The notes: generated by a model from the sequence alone, not told the origin. A stretch of DNA of 64,000 nucleotides from Manis javanica (GCF_040802235.1 NC_133172.1:29593738-29657737), one strand, 5' to 3'; shown: positions 1-14,099, counted from the stretch's first letter. Program-made: numbers and translations.

Positions 1-2139
1 CATGGTTGCTGAGTTCCTCATCAAGAAATTTGGGAAGAATTATATGTTAAGAAATTGCAGAATGAGAACCAAGTGAGAGCGTATTTGTTTTCTGTGTGAA
101 TGCTCACAAAAGAGTATTTACTGCAGAAGAGATGCTCAGAAGGATATCTTACCCATCCTCTTAAAAATCAGAAGGACAAGCTTACTTATCCTGGTTAGCT
201 TCTTTCACTAATTACCATAAGACCTGATCAATAGGCTCACAAGGCAGCTGGGATGGAGACTGTCCCTGTATCAGACAGCTTCACCATCACTGCCATCAAT
301 GGGACAGTCTCAGAATTGCAGAGATCACTGTCATTACCTGATAACCTTATTCCTCTGGAAGACTGGGAAATGATTCAGTGGAACTTTGTGTTTGATCCCT
401 TTCTTTTCTAAATTGGCAACTCTTTTCACTTGAATAAAAATTATGAGGGATATAGTTGTGTCATCTCTGGCCACAGTGCTTCTCTTAGCACTGTGTTTTG
501 TAGCTTTATTGAATACTAATTCATTATTATGATATCATACACAGCACTGGGTTTTTGAATAAATAATTCATTTTATAATAACAACAACAAAATTAATATC
601 AATGATGGAGTGACTCATGTCTAAGGAGTTTGTTTTACCAGAGTTTTCTCAGCAAGAATAAACTGTTTTCATGAAAAGTTGAAGTGACCGTTTGAAGAGC
701 TAGTGATGGCATCATTATAAGCTGTAAGTATATTGTCCTACAAAATATGGTGTATGTAATTATCTGTTTGTATGTGCTGGAATAAGCAATTTTGCTGGAT
801 ATGGGTAAATTTCTCCTGTACAGTATTTGATACTATTTCTTCCACGGACACAACACATTGTTCTGGTGTTCAAGCTTTGTAAGTGGTATTTCTTAATGAT
901 CCTCTAATTAAAGTTTTTGTTTCCAATCTCCAGAAGTCTGCTCTTCTGGTTTAGAGGTTTAATTCACTCAGAAAATGAAACACCATTTCTGCACAGGCAT
1001 CATGCTATTTTAGATCCATATGCCACTTAATCAACAAGAAAAGAATATATTTACTGTACTGTGTAAGATGCTTAATCATAATTATCAAGAAGGAGGAGGC
1101 AGGGAGGAGTGTGTTCTGAAAATGTGATCCTCAGGTAAATCGCTCAACTCTTTTATAACCTGTGATAAATACAAAAGGCAGAAACACTAATGGTTCAAAG
1201 TATCTAGTAATAAAAACTCAGGTGCTGAGATGCTGGCTGATGGAAAAGACAACACAGACTATGTGGCAGAAGAAAAATATAAATACCAACTATAGCCCTG
1301 TGAACAGAAACGCAGATATTAGTAACTGAATATGTTCTCCCTTTCTTTCAAGAACATCTATATTTATAGCTATAGTTATGTTTTTGTGACTTTTCCCTAA
1401 TATAAAGACTATGAATATTTTCCTCTTTGCCTCATTATGGATATAGGATTTGCTTTTCCTTTTCCTTAATACGCTATATGTGGTACATTTTTGACAGTTG
1501 ACTTGTAAATTGGTTTCCTGTTTATAGAAACTTGAGGCAGAATTTTTACTAAATAAGCAGAGAGAGGATATTTGATAGATATTGATGGTGCACTGGGTAT
1601 CTTTGGCTTCACCTGTAGCACAGATGAGCATTTATTCTATATAAAAAGCTATGAATGGAATTTGAGTAGCTAAAGGGATGTTTGGAGTTTGGAATTTGAT
1701 GTAGTCAGTGTAACTGATATGTTAATTGACACTCATAACCTTTCTCTTACCTTCTATTTCTAAGGTTGGAAAGCTCAATATTGAGTCTTTCAGCTTCCCT
1801 TAAAACTAGAGTTGTGAATGTAACTTAGGTACTGTATTTATAACTTGGCAATGAGGTAGATCTATGTTTCTGGAATATTATAGGTTGTTCTCTCAGAAAT
1901 TAGTGTTAGAATAAATTGGACTCCATGTCTTAATATCTAATTACCAACCTCATATTCTAAGAAAATGATGACTACTGTCACTTTCCTGTCATATAAAATA
2001 TATATACACACATGCACATATATATTTAGAATGAGATGTTAGCTGTGAGATTTTAAAATTTCTCCTACAGCTAACTGTTGAGTATATTAACAATAATATA
2101 ACCTTTCCTGTAGTAGTCAGGAAAGGCTAATTCATACTG
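1..2139. other. gene-free AT-rich DNA
   Basis: No reading frame with coding character and no recognisable gene. The sequence is AT-rich with stops in all frames. A short TA/CA-rich simple stretch lies near 1998-2030. Old, unrecognisable repeat remnants are likely but cannot be named. Confidence 0.5.
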
Positions 2140-3440
2140 GAATTTTTTTAAAAACCATGACATCATTTCTAGCCAGGATGTAATAACTGGGGCAAGATTT
2201 GTCCTATCTCAAGTGACTGAAACACTGGGAAACACGCAAAACAATGGCTGTCAGGACATTAGACATCAGACAATGGAGGAGATTAGTTGAGTCCTGTGCC
2301 TTACTTAGTTTACTGCCTTTAGACATGTCCAGGCTGTTGGTCAAGGCTCATACAGCAGGAGCCCAAGCACGGCCAGAAACTATCGCTTACTTGAGAAGAG
2401 ACAGATAGGAATCTAAGCAGGCTATGATGGTTAGGATTTGCAAAGAATATAAGATGGGAGGTTGCTGCACAGAAGGGGAGCCCCACACATCTTCAGAGGT
2501 TCCCCCAAAGAATTCACCTTAAGTATTGGTCAGTGCATGCATGAGAGGAAACTATCCAAAGACATAAACAGAACTTCTGGAAGGTTTAGAAGAAAACAGC
2601 CTCTGAGGCTCACAAAGTACCAGAAATGATGTCTGCTATCACCAATCATACTGGAAAACTTAATAATTTATGGGGTATCAGGTGGAGTGTTCAGAAGATC
2701 TTGCCTCGGTAATGGGGAGAAATTAACCCTAGACTAAATGCTCATCTGTTCCTAACACAGTATTAAAACAAGTTTAGAAAAGAGCAAACCATTTTCGGGA
2801 TTTAATGATATCTCTGAACCAAGCTCAAGAATATTTGTAGAAATAAAAATTTATCCATCATTCAAGAAGGGAAAATTCATATTATCTAGTGTCAGACACA
2901 CTGTTTGGGGTCATACAAAGGTGCAGGAATATATGGTGTATAATGAGCAAAATCAATCCTTAATCATTAGGGAATAACCTAGAGATCATTAGACCTATTA
3001 AAATGTGAAAAATTAAAATGACTAGCCATATCAAATGTTGGCAAAGATGTGGAGCAACTGGAAATTTTATACACTATTGGTTAGAGTGTAAAATGTAGCA
3101 AAATATTTATGATGAATTAAGCAATTATACTGAGTGGAAAAAAAGATAGATAAAAGGAAGCATGTATTGTATTTCATTTATGTAATTATTCCAGAAAATA
3201 CCACTATGTAAGTAACAGAAAGTAGATCTGTGGCTTTCTGATATTAGAAGGTGGTCATGGAGGGATAAAAAGGAGGAATTACAATGGAACACGTGGAAAC
3301 TGTTAAGAGTGGGGATATGTTTTTATCTTGACTGTGGTATAGTTTCATGGGTATATACAGACATAAACACCAATGTACACTTTTTGTACATGAGTTATTA
3401 TGTTAACTATACTTCTGTAAAGCTATATTTTTAGAATATC
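2140..3440 (+). mobile_element. ancient L1 (L1M-type) remnant with internal deletion
   Basis: The first 850 bases resemble the 5' region of old mammalian L1 elements: a 'cactgggaaacac' block, a 'ctcacaaagtaccagaa' block and a 'tggaaaact...aatttatgg' block in the usual order. From about 2990 the sequence jumps to L1 3'-end-like text ('aaatgttggcaaagatgtggagcaactgg') and then a 3'-UTR-like tail with 'tatacttctgtaaagctat'. The whole middle (ORF1 and ORF2) is missing, so this is an internally deleted fossil. The assignment rests on recalled consensus and the ends are approximate. Confidence 0.5.
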
Positions 3441-4129
3441 TTAAAACTTCACTGCCTTAAAACAACAAAATGTCCACAGGAACAAGAAAAGCAGTGCTGC
3501 GATGCACACGTTAGTGTTAGTGTGCATGCAAACACTTACAGTAGTTGTGCTGAGGTCAGAGGTGGGCTGGCCAGATGGGTCATAGAGCACTCAAGGATTC
3601 CAGTTGACTGAGCTTTCACCACGTATGTTTCATATCACCAAAGTAGAAAGAAAATAATGTGCCAAATAAGACATTTTTTGTCATATTTTATTCACTGAAA
3701 TGAGTCATGGGCCCAGAGCCAGCTTCAGTAGGAAGAGAAATTGAGTGCTTGTGAAGATCACTAAGAGCTACTAGAATCCATCAAATACCAGATTCACTGT
3801 CTATTTGCTTATAAAATTCACTCAAGCTCTGTGCAGGGGAAATAATTTACACAGTCATCATCATGATCAAGGATCAATTTTTTGTTGATGTACTGTAATT
3901 TCTTTATCATGGTATAAAACAAGGTAATTTTATATTCTGGATGAACTTTCTCTTCATCTGGAGATGTCACAACTAAAAAAATGTATCTATATGCTGACAC
4001 ATCCTATATACTTGTGAAGCTCATACAGCATGATTCCAGACGTGTTAGTCACTGGTCCATAGAAATACCATAATCTCTGTGAGTATATATAGGATGTTCT
4101 TGATTAGTGTTGAAAGGCCTGAAATTGAG
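3441..4129. other. no gene seen
   Basis: Mixed-composition DNA with only short chance reading frames. I recognise no repeat family here. Confidence 0.4.
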
Positions 4130-4490
4130 TTTCAATATTATGTATCACTATGACATCAGAAGCATAGAGGGCCACAAACAGCCTAACCACATGTCTCCTC
4201 CCCAACTCTACTCCTGCGAATGAGGCCCAATAGCCAAACAACCCTCCAGGTGCAGTGCCTATTTACTTCTCTGTAGCAAGTTTCAGTTCTCTGGCAGCCG
4301 GCAAATTTTTCAGACAAGCCAGTCACATTCTACTCTAAGTAGGAAGCACTCTATCAGCTTGCTAGTACAAAACCTGTTTCTCACGGTTCCTGCTTATTTA
4401 CTCTGTCCCTAAGTATAAATGCCATGTGGCCCTGCATGGCACGATGTCTTCCTCTCTTGTAGCTTTGTATGTGACAAATAAAATAATAAT
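4130..4490 (+). mobile_element. LTR-like fragment with TATA box and poly(A) signal
   Basis: This block has the internal order of a retroviral-type LTR. A GC-richer U3-like part is followed by TATAAA at 4414-4419 and AATAAA at 4477-4482, about 60 bases apart. It is followed by TA-rich simple sequence. A second AATAAA-type segment near 5080 could be another LTR piece. No target-site duplication was found and the family is not identified. It could also be unrelated promoter-like sequence. Confidence 0.35.
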
Positions 4491-7400
4491 TATGTATTAC
4501 ATATTTTAGTATATAATGTATATATATAATTCATGTAATATGTATATTATTATATGAAATTAATAGTCTTTGATCTCTTCTGCCCAGTATCATGTGTCAT
4601 GTATACGGCCATTCCCATAACCCTAAAGGAGAAAGGCCTCCTTCAGCAACAGGTCGAAGAGGAAACAATCCAAACAATTAGTCCCGATTGTGCTACTATA
4701 GAAGGTCTCCTTTATCCATTTTTATCCATGATCTCCAGCTACCTGAGTGTCACATACCTGTGGGAGGTACACCTTTGCATGATATTTTGGTCACTTCCGA
4801 GGTAAGCATCAGTTAGTACATCCTTTGGGGTTATGGCCATTAATTTTAGCCATTCTTACCCATATTGGAGGCCTATGGGTAAAATTGTAATATTTCCAGA
4901 ATCTCTTCCCTGACTTTAGTGCGTCTGCATATCAGTAGGTGTTTTAAGGGATGGAAAGAGGTGGTATGTCTACATATCAATAGGTAATTACAAGGGCATA
5001 CTATTAGAACTGGAGAGGTTGGGTGGTGCTCTCTGCTGCTGCAGCCTGGTCAAGAAGAGATGGGATGACTGCTTGTAAGAAATAAAAGGGTTTCTTAACT
5101 TTATTTCTCCCTTTGACTGATTTCACTTTCAAAGGTATTTTGCCCCAAGATTTTCCCCACCAAAAGTAAATTTAATTTTCAAATAGTTACAATTTCTTTA
5201 GTCCAGACTGTGGATAATTTGGAAATATAACTCATTCTATACTTTCTTGGTAGTATTTCTGAAATATTAATTCTTATTTGTTTGCTTTGTGTCACCTCCA
5301 CACTCTAGAAGCCACACTCATATTCACTTTAACACACAATTCTCATACTTGCTATATTTATTTTATTACCCCCATGTTTCTCTCTCTTTACCTGTAGGTA
5401 CATATCAGACTTCAGTAAGAGGGGCATATCCTCATTTTCTCTTCATGGAGGTATTTTCTCCAACTGAAATATAAGTTGTTTACCCACTTTCAGTGTCCTC
5501 ATATTCTAAGAAATATAATCAGAGATTTTATCAACGAGGCAATGTATATAACCTTAATAAAATATTTGCTACAAGTTGCCTTTTAGTTAACCTGTCAACT
5601 TTATACTTTACTATTTAGAATTAAGAAGAAATAATCTTCTTTGATCATATAAATTACTAGGCTTGTGGATTATATTTGTTGTCATTCATAGTTTCAAACT
5701 AGCTATTATTTTCCTGAAATCATACTTTTCTTGTTTTGTTTGATAAACTCATCAAAAAGCAACCAACACATACTACCAAAAACTTCTTTCCTGTCCTTTT
5801 CCCCAAAATTTGCATGCTGATTACATATTTAACGTATTTTCTACGTTATTGTTGGTAGCACTTTTATCAAATGTTTCAGTACTGGTCTCTGAGTTTTTCA
5901 TGATATACTTAATATGCTACATGAAATGAGTATCATCTTTCTACCTTTCTACCAGTTCTTTCCCTACCTGTCCCTACCTGTATTACTTCCATGTGAGGAC
6001 TTCACCCACTAGAATATAACTTGCACCCTCAGTTTTCTCAATGCACACTCACCACAAGCACACACAAAGGAGTGGACATGGTGACTCATCTTACTGTGGT
6101 AGCTGTGCAATCATATTGCTGTACAGTTTAAACAATGTTTATGTCAATTGTGACTGGAAAAAATAAGTAGTGGTTGTTGAATTATAGAGTGTTGAATCCA
6201 TATAGTTGAATACTCTACGGATTGAATCTCCTCAATGGTGGAATAAGGACTTTATTTTCTGAGTCAAAGGTTAGAGATATTACCTTACTTATTTCACCTA
6301 GAGATATGTATATTTATTTTTTCATTTTATTTAAGCATGGGTTCATCCCTAGTAATGTCTCCACTGTCATCTCTCTTATTCACGCATTTTTTTCATTAAT
6401 TCTAACAATAATATTCCTGTCAGACATAAATTAAATTCTTATGTTTTCTTTTATTTGGCACCCCATACTATTCAGTAGAACTCTAGGAAATATAGCTTCA
6501 AGCACTATGAGGCAGAAACCATTTTGCATGAGAAGTCCCCACATAGAACAAGCATAATAGGTAAAGTCACCAAGCTTCAGCCAGTTTGATGTGTTCCACA
6601 AGTGTACTTCGGAATATTTGTCTGCTTCATTTGGACAGTTAATTATGGATTCAGTGTCTAATGTGTCAAACAGAACTTTGAAAGGATGAAAATAGGATAT
6701 AGATTTAAACTTACAATAACGTAAAATTCCATTTACATGAGTTATTTTTAATGATGTAAGAATGTTCATTGGAGTACCAAAAATAAATGTTTTTCCACAA
6801 CCACATAGACTATATCACCCAGGCTTAAGTGAGGTATAGTATAAATTATAAATTTGAATCTCCAAATCATACTCATTGTATCTTCAAAGCAGAGTTTCAC
6901 ATAAAATGTTACCAAGATCAAAGTGATATAACATTAAAGAATATTGTTCATCTTTCTTGTTAAGATCAAAGAAGGTATGATTTCAAATGCTGAAAAAGAA
7001 GCTTATACTACCCCCTCAGGAGATTACATGTCAGATTTTTAGGTTGGAAGAAAAAATTAATTAATATTGATTAATACTGGTCTGGAATTGGTAGGTGATT
7101 ACCAAGTTGTAAGGCAGCAAAACTGAGCACAACAAAAAAGATAAAATGTCAACTTGATAATACAAATCTAGGGGTATTAAAAAAATCTCATAAAATGATT
7201 CCACCTTGTATTGATGAGGAAATGGCATGATTAATTATATTAATGACACCATTTATATGTTCAATCATGTTTTCTTCTTTATGCTGAATTTCTGTATTAT
7301 TTTCAAACCTAATATTAAAACAGAATTCCTAATAAGTTAACTTTTTATAGTGAGGAAAAATATATAAAAGATTGATAAATAAAACCTCTAATAATATTAA

Positions 7401-7925
7401 AATTTTCCAAAGGATGTGATGATTATAAGGAATTGTAAGTAAAAAAAAAATCGTAATTCCACTGAAGTGAGATCTGTTATCATGTAATTAGACATTTTAA
7501 AAAACATCAAACAATATATATCTATACATGCAGCTTCTTTCAAAGTTTTTATATTTCCTGTAAGGTAATAATCATGGGAAATTTTCTTTTAGATCATTTT
7601 AGAATAAAAAATATAGTCCTAATCTCTTCCAAATCACTATTCCATGTTTTGTTCATTTACAAAGTAATAGAAAAATTGTGTCCATTTAGTCAGAAAAAGT
7701 GAATTTATTTTATTTCTAAAATTATTGATACAGGCAAAAATAATTAGGATATTATTATCAGCTACAAAGGTTAACCTCCTGCCTTTATTGAATCACCACT
7801 TTAAAAGATCAGCCCATACAAATATCATTCCTTCAGGTTCTGGCTGCTTAAATTCCATTTTGTTTTGGTTTTGCTCTCTTAGATCATTTGTAATCACTTC
7901 AAAGGAAGTTGAATTCTATATTTAA
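4491..7925. other. gene-free AT-rich DNA
   Basis: A TA-rich microsatellite-like stretch sits at about 4500-4560. The rest is AT-rich with short frames of biased composition and no family resemblance. I see no gene. Confidence 0.5.
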
Positions 7926-9570
7926 GAAACCATTTTTATTGAAAAATTAAAAGCATACACAAAAAGGAATAAAACGCAAGTGTACAGCTTAATTAATTTT
8001 CACAAATGATCATGCACATTTCAGTAGATACCAGATAAAGGAACAGAAACCCCCAAATGCAAGTGTCCTTCTTCGCGTCTGTTGTCAATACCCTCCTCAA
8101 GTAATACTCTGCTCTAAACTCTATTATAAAAAATTATTTCCCTTTGCATTTGAGGTTTAAGTAGCATAATAATTTTGGGCTCTCTCATGTTTGAGTTCTT
8201 TGGGTTCTACATTATATGTTAGATTCATCCATATTATGTGTTGTTATAGCTTGCTGGTTTTAATTATATAAGGTGTACAATGGTAGACATATACAACAGT
8301 TCATTTATTCCTTCTACTGTTCATGAGAATTTGTGTTTTTGCTGTTTTAGGCTATTATAAATAGTGCTGCTGTGAACAATCTTGAACATGATATTGATGC
8401 TGGGGTTCTTGTTTGCAGAGTCGAAGAATGAACTTCGCCAACAGTGAAGGTAGGAGAGCCAGGGAGACTTTTATTGAGAGATAAGGTGAGAGGAGACAGA
8501 GCTCCTAGCCTGAGCCAGAAGGGGACAAGAGAGCCCGTAGTGGTGCATTGTCTAGGGGATTTATAGGCGGTTGAGAAACAAAGAGCTAGGGATGCAGACC
8601 CACCAAATGGTCTCTAAATGTTTATCTTTGCAGAGACACTAAGTTTCTTATCAGTTTTCTGGACTATTTGCAGAGTTAACATAAGAAATTTACTGCTTTG
8701 ATTCTTTCTCAGAATAGTAGTTTCTTGGTTTGGGAGTATATCAGTCAAGGCTGCTTGTCTTGCTTTTAGGGTGAGCTGAGTTATTGTTTGTTTGTTAAAT
8801 AGTAAATAAAAGAATCTTACTTCTTATTTTTAAGATGGAATCTTTCTTGCCCTTCATTATGTTATTTATGGCTGGGCCTGCCTGTTACATTAATTACCCA
8901 GGTTATATATTACTTGATTAGGGGCTGGAGGAGGAAAGAACATCTGGGTAAAGTTAAAGATAAACTGGGCTTTTTAGCAGGCTAAAGTAACTTTTGCAAT
9001 AGCCTCATTTAATTGACACAAACAAGGCATGGGCCATGCTGAGGTATTTTCTTATCTGAGGGATGTTCAAACATTCCAGGCCAGGTTATTACTGGCTTTT
9101 TAGTTTTAACTAATCTTTATGGAAGAATGCTTATATTCTTAGTTTGATATTTTAGAGAATTAATGTGACTCTGACTTTGCTTAATTGTTTAATAGGGAGT
9201 TTTGGTAGGGGTCTTTTTCCAGAGGCCTTCACCCTACTCTGACTACACCCACGGTCCCTGTCTCAATATATGGTGAATACATATATATATCTTTCTATTA
9301 GAAATAATCTACAATCAATGAACATATACATACATCTCTGGAAGAGATTATAATAATTGCTGAGTCATAGGATATGAGTAGGTTAACTTTAGTTAATATT
9401 GTTAAAGGAATTTCCAAACAGCCCATCTATATGCACCATAGCAGTGGCAAAGAGGTTTGCTTGCTCAGTGTCTTTATCACTACTTGGTTGTCATTCTTTC
9501 TTCACTTAGCTTTTTGGATGGGTGTGATCAATTTTCATTTTCCCAATAACTAATAAAATAGGAAAAACAT
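7926..9570 (-). mobile_element. old L1 3'-end remnant, minus strand, split by an LTR
   Basis: The text from 7926 to 8394 and again from 9266 to 9570 reads as the reverse complement of an old L1 3' region, for example 'gctattataaatagtgctgctgtgaacaa' in the left half, typical of antisense L1 3' UTRs. The two halves are continuous in L1 order and are separated by the LTR at 8395-9265, so the LTR inserted later. Boundaries are approximate. Confidence 0.5.
8395..9265 (-). mobile_element. solo LTR of an endogenous retrovirus
   Basis: Read on the minus strand, the element begins TGAGACAGGG and ends CCAGCATCA, so it has the TG...CA ends of an LTR. It is flanked by ATAT at 8391-8394 and ATAT at 9266-9269, a 4-bp duplication typical of gammaretrovirus-like ERV1 insertions, though short repeats in AT-rich DNA can match by chance. 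A poly(A) signal (TCAATAAAAG on the minus strand, near 8470) precedes a U5-like tail. No internal retroviral genes adjoin it, so it is a solo LTR formed by LTR-LTR recombination. A related, truncated copy lies at 55490-55965. Confidence 0.6.
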
Positions 9571-10540
9571 GTATGTACATATATATACACACCTTTTGGA
9601 AATTCTCACTTCTAAAGATATTTTCCTAGCGGTTTGTCTACCATATTGGTAAGTGAGAGTTCTCTAAATATTTCATGTTGAAACACCATGTGGGGCATGA
9701 GAATTCTAAATACTTGCTTCAACTCTATGGCTTATATTTACAAAAATTTTAAGGTATCTTTTCATATTCAATATTCTTGATTTTAATATGGTCCAATTAA
9801 TAAACATTTTCCTTTTAGAAGTAAACACTTTTTATTTGTTTTTTTAATGTCTTCTCCACTTTGTAAAGATAGTTTAAGATTATTTCTGTAAGCATTACTT
9901 CTGAAAAACATCTACTGGACTACCTTTTTAAATATGAGGTGAGATAGAAAGTTGGGATCTTTATTTTTCTATAGACTTAAAAATGTTAGCTACTATAATT
10001 TATTTAAATGATCTTGTTTTCCCAAAATAGTGTGTAATAATACTTTCATAAGTCATCTAATATGGGTGAGTCTGTTTCTGGATTCTGAATTTGGTTTACA
10101 CTGGCCTATATCTTGGTAAATTATAATGTACACTACATAGCTCTGTTTATGTTTCTCAAGAATCCCTTTAAAGTTCTTTTCTCTCTTCACTTTAATCTGA
10201 ATTAGAATAATTTTGTCCTTTGATACACACACATACCAAGTAACCACAGAAAACTGGTGAAATTTTGTTTGAGATTGTGTTGATGAATACAGAGAAAATA
10301 TCATCTTCAAATATTGAATATTCAAACTAAGCATCTATTTTTTTAGATCTTTTATAAATTCAAATAATATTTTATAACTTTTAAAATAAACTATCTACAC
10401 ATGTTTATCATATTTATTCTGAGGTATAAATTGTTATACATTGTTGTACTTATTCCTAGGTATAGAAACCCATTTGTTGGGTTTTAATGCTATTATAATT
10501 GAAATTCAGTTATACTTTCTAACATTTTTTGTACAATTAC
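9571..10540. other. no gene seen
   Basis: AT-rich sequence with TA-rich patches. It may be further decayed L1, but I cannot support a family. Confidence 0.4.
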
Positions 10541-11500
10541 AGGTGATTTTGATTATTGACATTGTATCTAGTGACCTTACTAAATTCACTTATTAATATT
10601 GAGTGGTTTTTGCAGACTTTTTAAAAATTCTATACACCATATTGATGTTGTCTCTAAATAATGACAGTTCTGTTTTTGTACTTCAATTCTTTGACTTTAA
10701 TTCTTCTTATTTCTTTATATGAACTAAAATTCTAAACAATATTAAATATAATTGGTGATAACAAGAATCCTGGTCTCATTGTTAATCTTAGGAGACGCTC
10801 AATAATTCTTGATAATTTTTAGGTTTATCATTATTCTCCATAATTTATCAAATTAAGGAAGTTAATTTCTATGACCTGCTTTTTTACATAATTTTTCATT
10901 TTCATGAACTTGTCAAATCTAGTCAAGCACTTGTTTTTCTAATATGGTAATCATATCATTGTCTCTTTTCTTTTTTTTATTAATATTGTGAATTAATTGG
11001 ATTGATTTATCAAGCAAAATTACTCCTGCATTATAAGAATAAATCCTAATTGACAAGATTGTTTAAGACAAAATTTTCAGGAAACAGTAATATCTATTCT
11101 TGTAAAATCTTTGTCAAATTTTGGCATCAATATTATGTTGGCTTCCTAAAATTAGTTGTAAATGATTCCCTCTTACTCTAGGCTCTGGAAAATCTGGTGA
11201 AAGTCTACTGATAATGCCCTCATTAAACATTTAGAAGAATTCAGATAAAGACTTCTGATCCTGAAGTACATTTTAAAAACACAACTTAAAGGATGGCTTC
11301 AATTTTTTAAACAAATATAAGATTATTCAGAATTTTTCTTTTTGTGTTTATTTGGATAATCTTTATCTTTCAAGGATGTTTCAATTTTGTATGTTATCAA
11401 GATTATTAGTAAGATAATTGGTTATGTATTATATTAAAATATCTATGAAATAGGTTTTTTGGAGTTAATTGATACATTTGCCAGTAAATGTCAAAGCAGA
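10541..11500 (-). mobile_element. decayed L1 ORF2 fragment, minus strand
   Basis: Successive phrases match antisense L1 ORF2 in the correct order: 'acaagaatcctggtctcattgttaat', 'aatatggtaatcatatcatt' and 'tggcatcaatattatgttggcttcc'. Numerous substitutions and indels destroy any frame. Age and subfamily are undetermined. Confidence 0.45.
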
Positions 11501-11859
11501 ATTAGAGAATATTTACTTTCTCTAGTATATGAGAATACAAAAATAGATACAAATAAAACTATAGAAAGAATAAATAGATCAGTCATCAGGAATTCTGGGG
11601 GGCAGTTGTGAAGGGTCTAACAGGTGAATCACAGAGGACCATTTTTATGGAGGTGAAACTATTTTGTATGATACTGTTATGGTGAACACAACACATTAAG
11701 CAGCCATAGAAATCCATAGAATTTTTACAGCACAAAAAGTAGGCCATAATATATGCAAATTTTTTAAAAACACCATTTAGGAAGTTAGGAGTTCCCAGGA
11801 ATTGGTGGTGAAATATGATAAAACAATGTAAACCTAGTATAAATGTATGAAATAATCAT
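11501..11859. other. no gene seen
   Basis: Short AT-rich linker between two antisense L1 fossils. No recognisable repeat or frame. Confidence 0.4.
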
Positions 11860-13180
11860 ACATCTATTCTTATACCAATATGGCCCTGTCTTGATAATTA
11901 TAGCTATGTAGTAAGCCTTGAAATCAGGAATATGTGCTTCCCCCAATTTTTTGTTTATTTTTAAAAGTTATTTTCTGCTTTTCTTGGTATCTTTCATTCC
12001 TGAAAAAAAACAAGATTTGATAGAAACTGAATTGTATTTGTAGATCAATTTGGACAGTAATGTCATTTTCACATTATTGCCTTCTGAATCATGTCTTTTT
12101 GTTTTGAGGAGGAAATCTTTAAATTTCTTTTAACGACTGTTTTACAGTTCTCAGTATAAGTTTTGCACTCCATGTGTTAAATTTCCTCATAGTATTTAAT
12201 ATTTGTGATGTTATTGTAAGTTGAGTAATTATTTAAATTTCATTTACATACTGTTCATTGCTAACTTATAGATATGATAGATATTACTGACTTTATTCTA
12301 CAACTTTGCTGGTTTTTAAGTCCTGATAGTATTTTTTCAGTGTATTCCTTAGGATTTCTTATACAGAAGATCATGTTTTCTGAATAGAATTTATTTTCCT
12401 TCCTTTCTGTTCCAAGTGCCCCTTATATCTTTTTCTTATCTAATTGCTGTCATGGATCTTTCAGTGAATGCTGAATGAAAATGTTGAGAAAAGACATCCA
12501 TGGATTATTCCCAATATTAAGAGAGAAACATGTGTTTACCATTAATAATGATACTAGCTTGGATTTTTCGTAGATGCCTTTTATCAGGTTAAGGATGTTT
12601 CTTCTAATTCTAGTGGGGGTTTTTTTGAGTATTTTTTTTCTTTTCATGAAAGCATGTTGGATTTTGTCAAATGGTATTTCTACATCTATAGACCGATGGC
12701 TAGTCATATGTTTTTGTACTCTATTTTACCAATATTATATATTAAATGAATTGATTTTCTGATTTTTAAACAACCTTGCATGCCTGGTATAAACCCTGCT
12801 TGTTCACAGTGTATAATTCTTTTTATGTGTTGATGGTTTAAATTTGTTAATATGTTTCTGATGTTACTGTGTCCATATACATAAAAGATACTGCACAATA
12901 GTCCTTTTGTCTTCTGGGTCTCTGTCTAATTTTAGAGTTGAAGCTATATGGGCCTCATAGAATGAATCTGAGATTTTCCCACCTATTCTGTTTTTTGGAA
13001 GGGTTTGTGAGGTGTTGGTATTAATTCTATTTAAATTCTATCAAAATAGAATTAATAGAATGTAAACATGGCCAAATTCACCTATGAAGCCATCTGGACC
13101 TTTTTTAAAAATTCATTTTAATTACTAATTCTGCCTTTGTAATCATTATACACTCATTCATTTTCTATATTTACTTGTGC
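11860..13180 (-). mobile_element. second decayed L1 ORF2 fragment, minus strand
   Basis: This is antisense L1 ORF2 covering the reverse-transcriptase region. Recognisable phrases in order are 'ttacagttctcagtataagttt', 'ctacaactttgctgg', 'gcatgttggattttgtcaaatgg' and 'aaccttgcatgcctggtataaaccc'. Translated on the minus strand, pieces such as 'EIPFDKIQHAF' and '[14 protein letters not shown]' match conserved L1 reverse-transcriptase blocks. It is broken into short frames and is dead. Confidence 0.6.
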
Positions 13181-14099
13181 TGTGAAAGGGAAGCTTAGCC
13201 TCTCTGCTGCAGCTGCCTGGTTTATGGCTTCTAAAGCTCAAGAGCAAAGGGCAGGTGAGATGTCAGATGACCTGTGCTTCTTGGACTGAAAATGTAGCCC
13301 TAGCCTGGAAGCTGGGTAAGTGGGAATTCCATTTTCTTGGCCATATCCACCCAGCATACAGTTTCCAGCACACTGAGCTGGGAGTTGACATGGAAATCTG
13401 GTTATGGCCTAAATGCTAGAGATTCTCATTTCTCTTAAAGAGCTATTAACTTAGCTCTTTTTGAATAAATATTTCTCCATATGCTCTAGGTCCTTAGGGA
13501 AGTTTTTACAGACTTTAAACGTTTGGTGTTTTTGTAGTTTAATATTAGCAGCTAAACGCTTGTTTCACTGGGGAGAAGTTTCGATGAGCTCCTTGTATCA
13601 CCATTCTAAAATTCCTGCCCAATAACCATTTTAAGGGTAGAATCTTTAACATATTAAATAAGGCATAGTTTAGAAAATATAAATACACATTTCCAGTATG
13701 ATTTTTAGAACAGTATAGATATTTCTCATTCCTTTAAAGACATGTGTATATGTGAAGGAGTTTGAGGTTCTTAGTATTAGAATACTATTAATTCTACTTG
13801 CGAAACTATAGAGGAAAGGAAAAGAACAGTAATACATCATAGAGGAAACTTCCTTTAGATTGAAATCTTAATGGAATATTTTCCAAGCATGAGTGCACAT
13901 GTGTAATTATTTTACATAATAAAATACCAATTTTTGAACACTAATAATATAATGCCACTAGCATAACAATTAAAGCATTACCTAGGATCTGACAACTTGA
14001 ATGTTCTAAATAAAGTACATAAAGTAAAATTCTAAAATGTACATACATTTATAAAAATACTTAAGGATAAAATTGAAACTCCCAAGTGATATTGTTATG
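13181..14099. other. no gene seen
   Basis: A slightly GC-richer patch at about 13190-13440 may be part of an unrecognised repeat. The remainder is AT-rich with no coding signal. Confidence 0.4.

Noticed and set aside
1290..1631. 113-codon minus-strand frame
   Set aside because: Low-information residue order, no motif, in AT-rich non-coding DNA.
6431..6769. 112-codon minus-strand frame
   Set aside because: No family resemblance; AT-rich chance frame.
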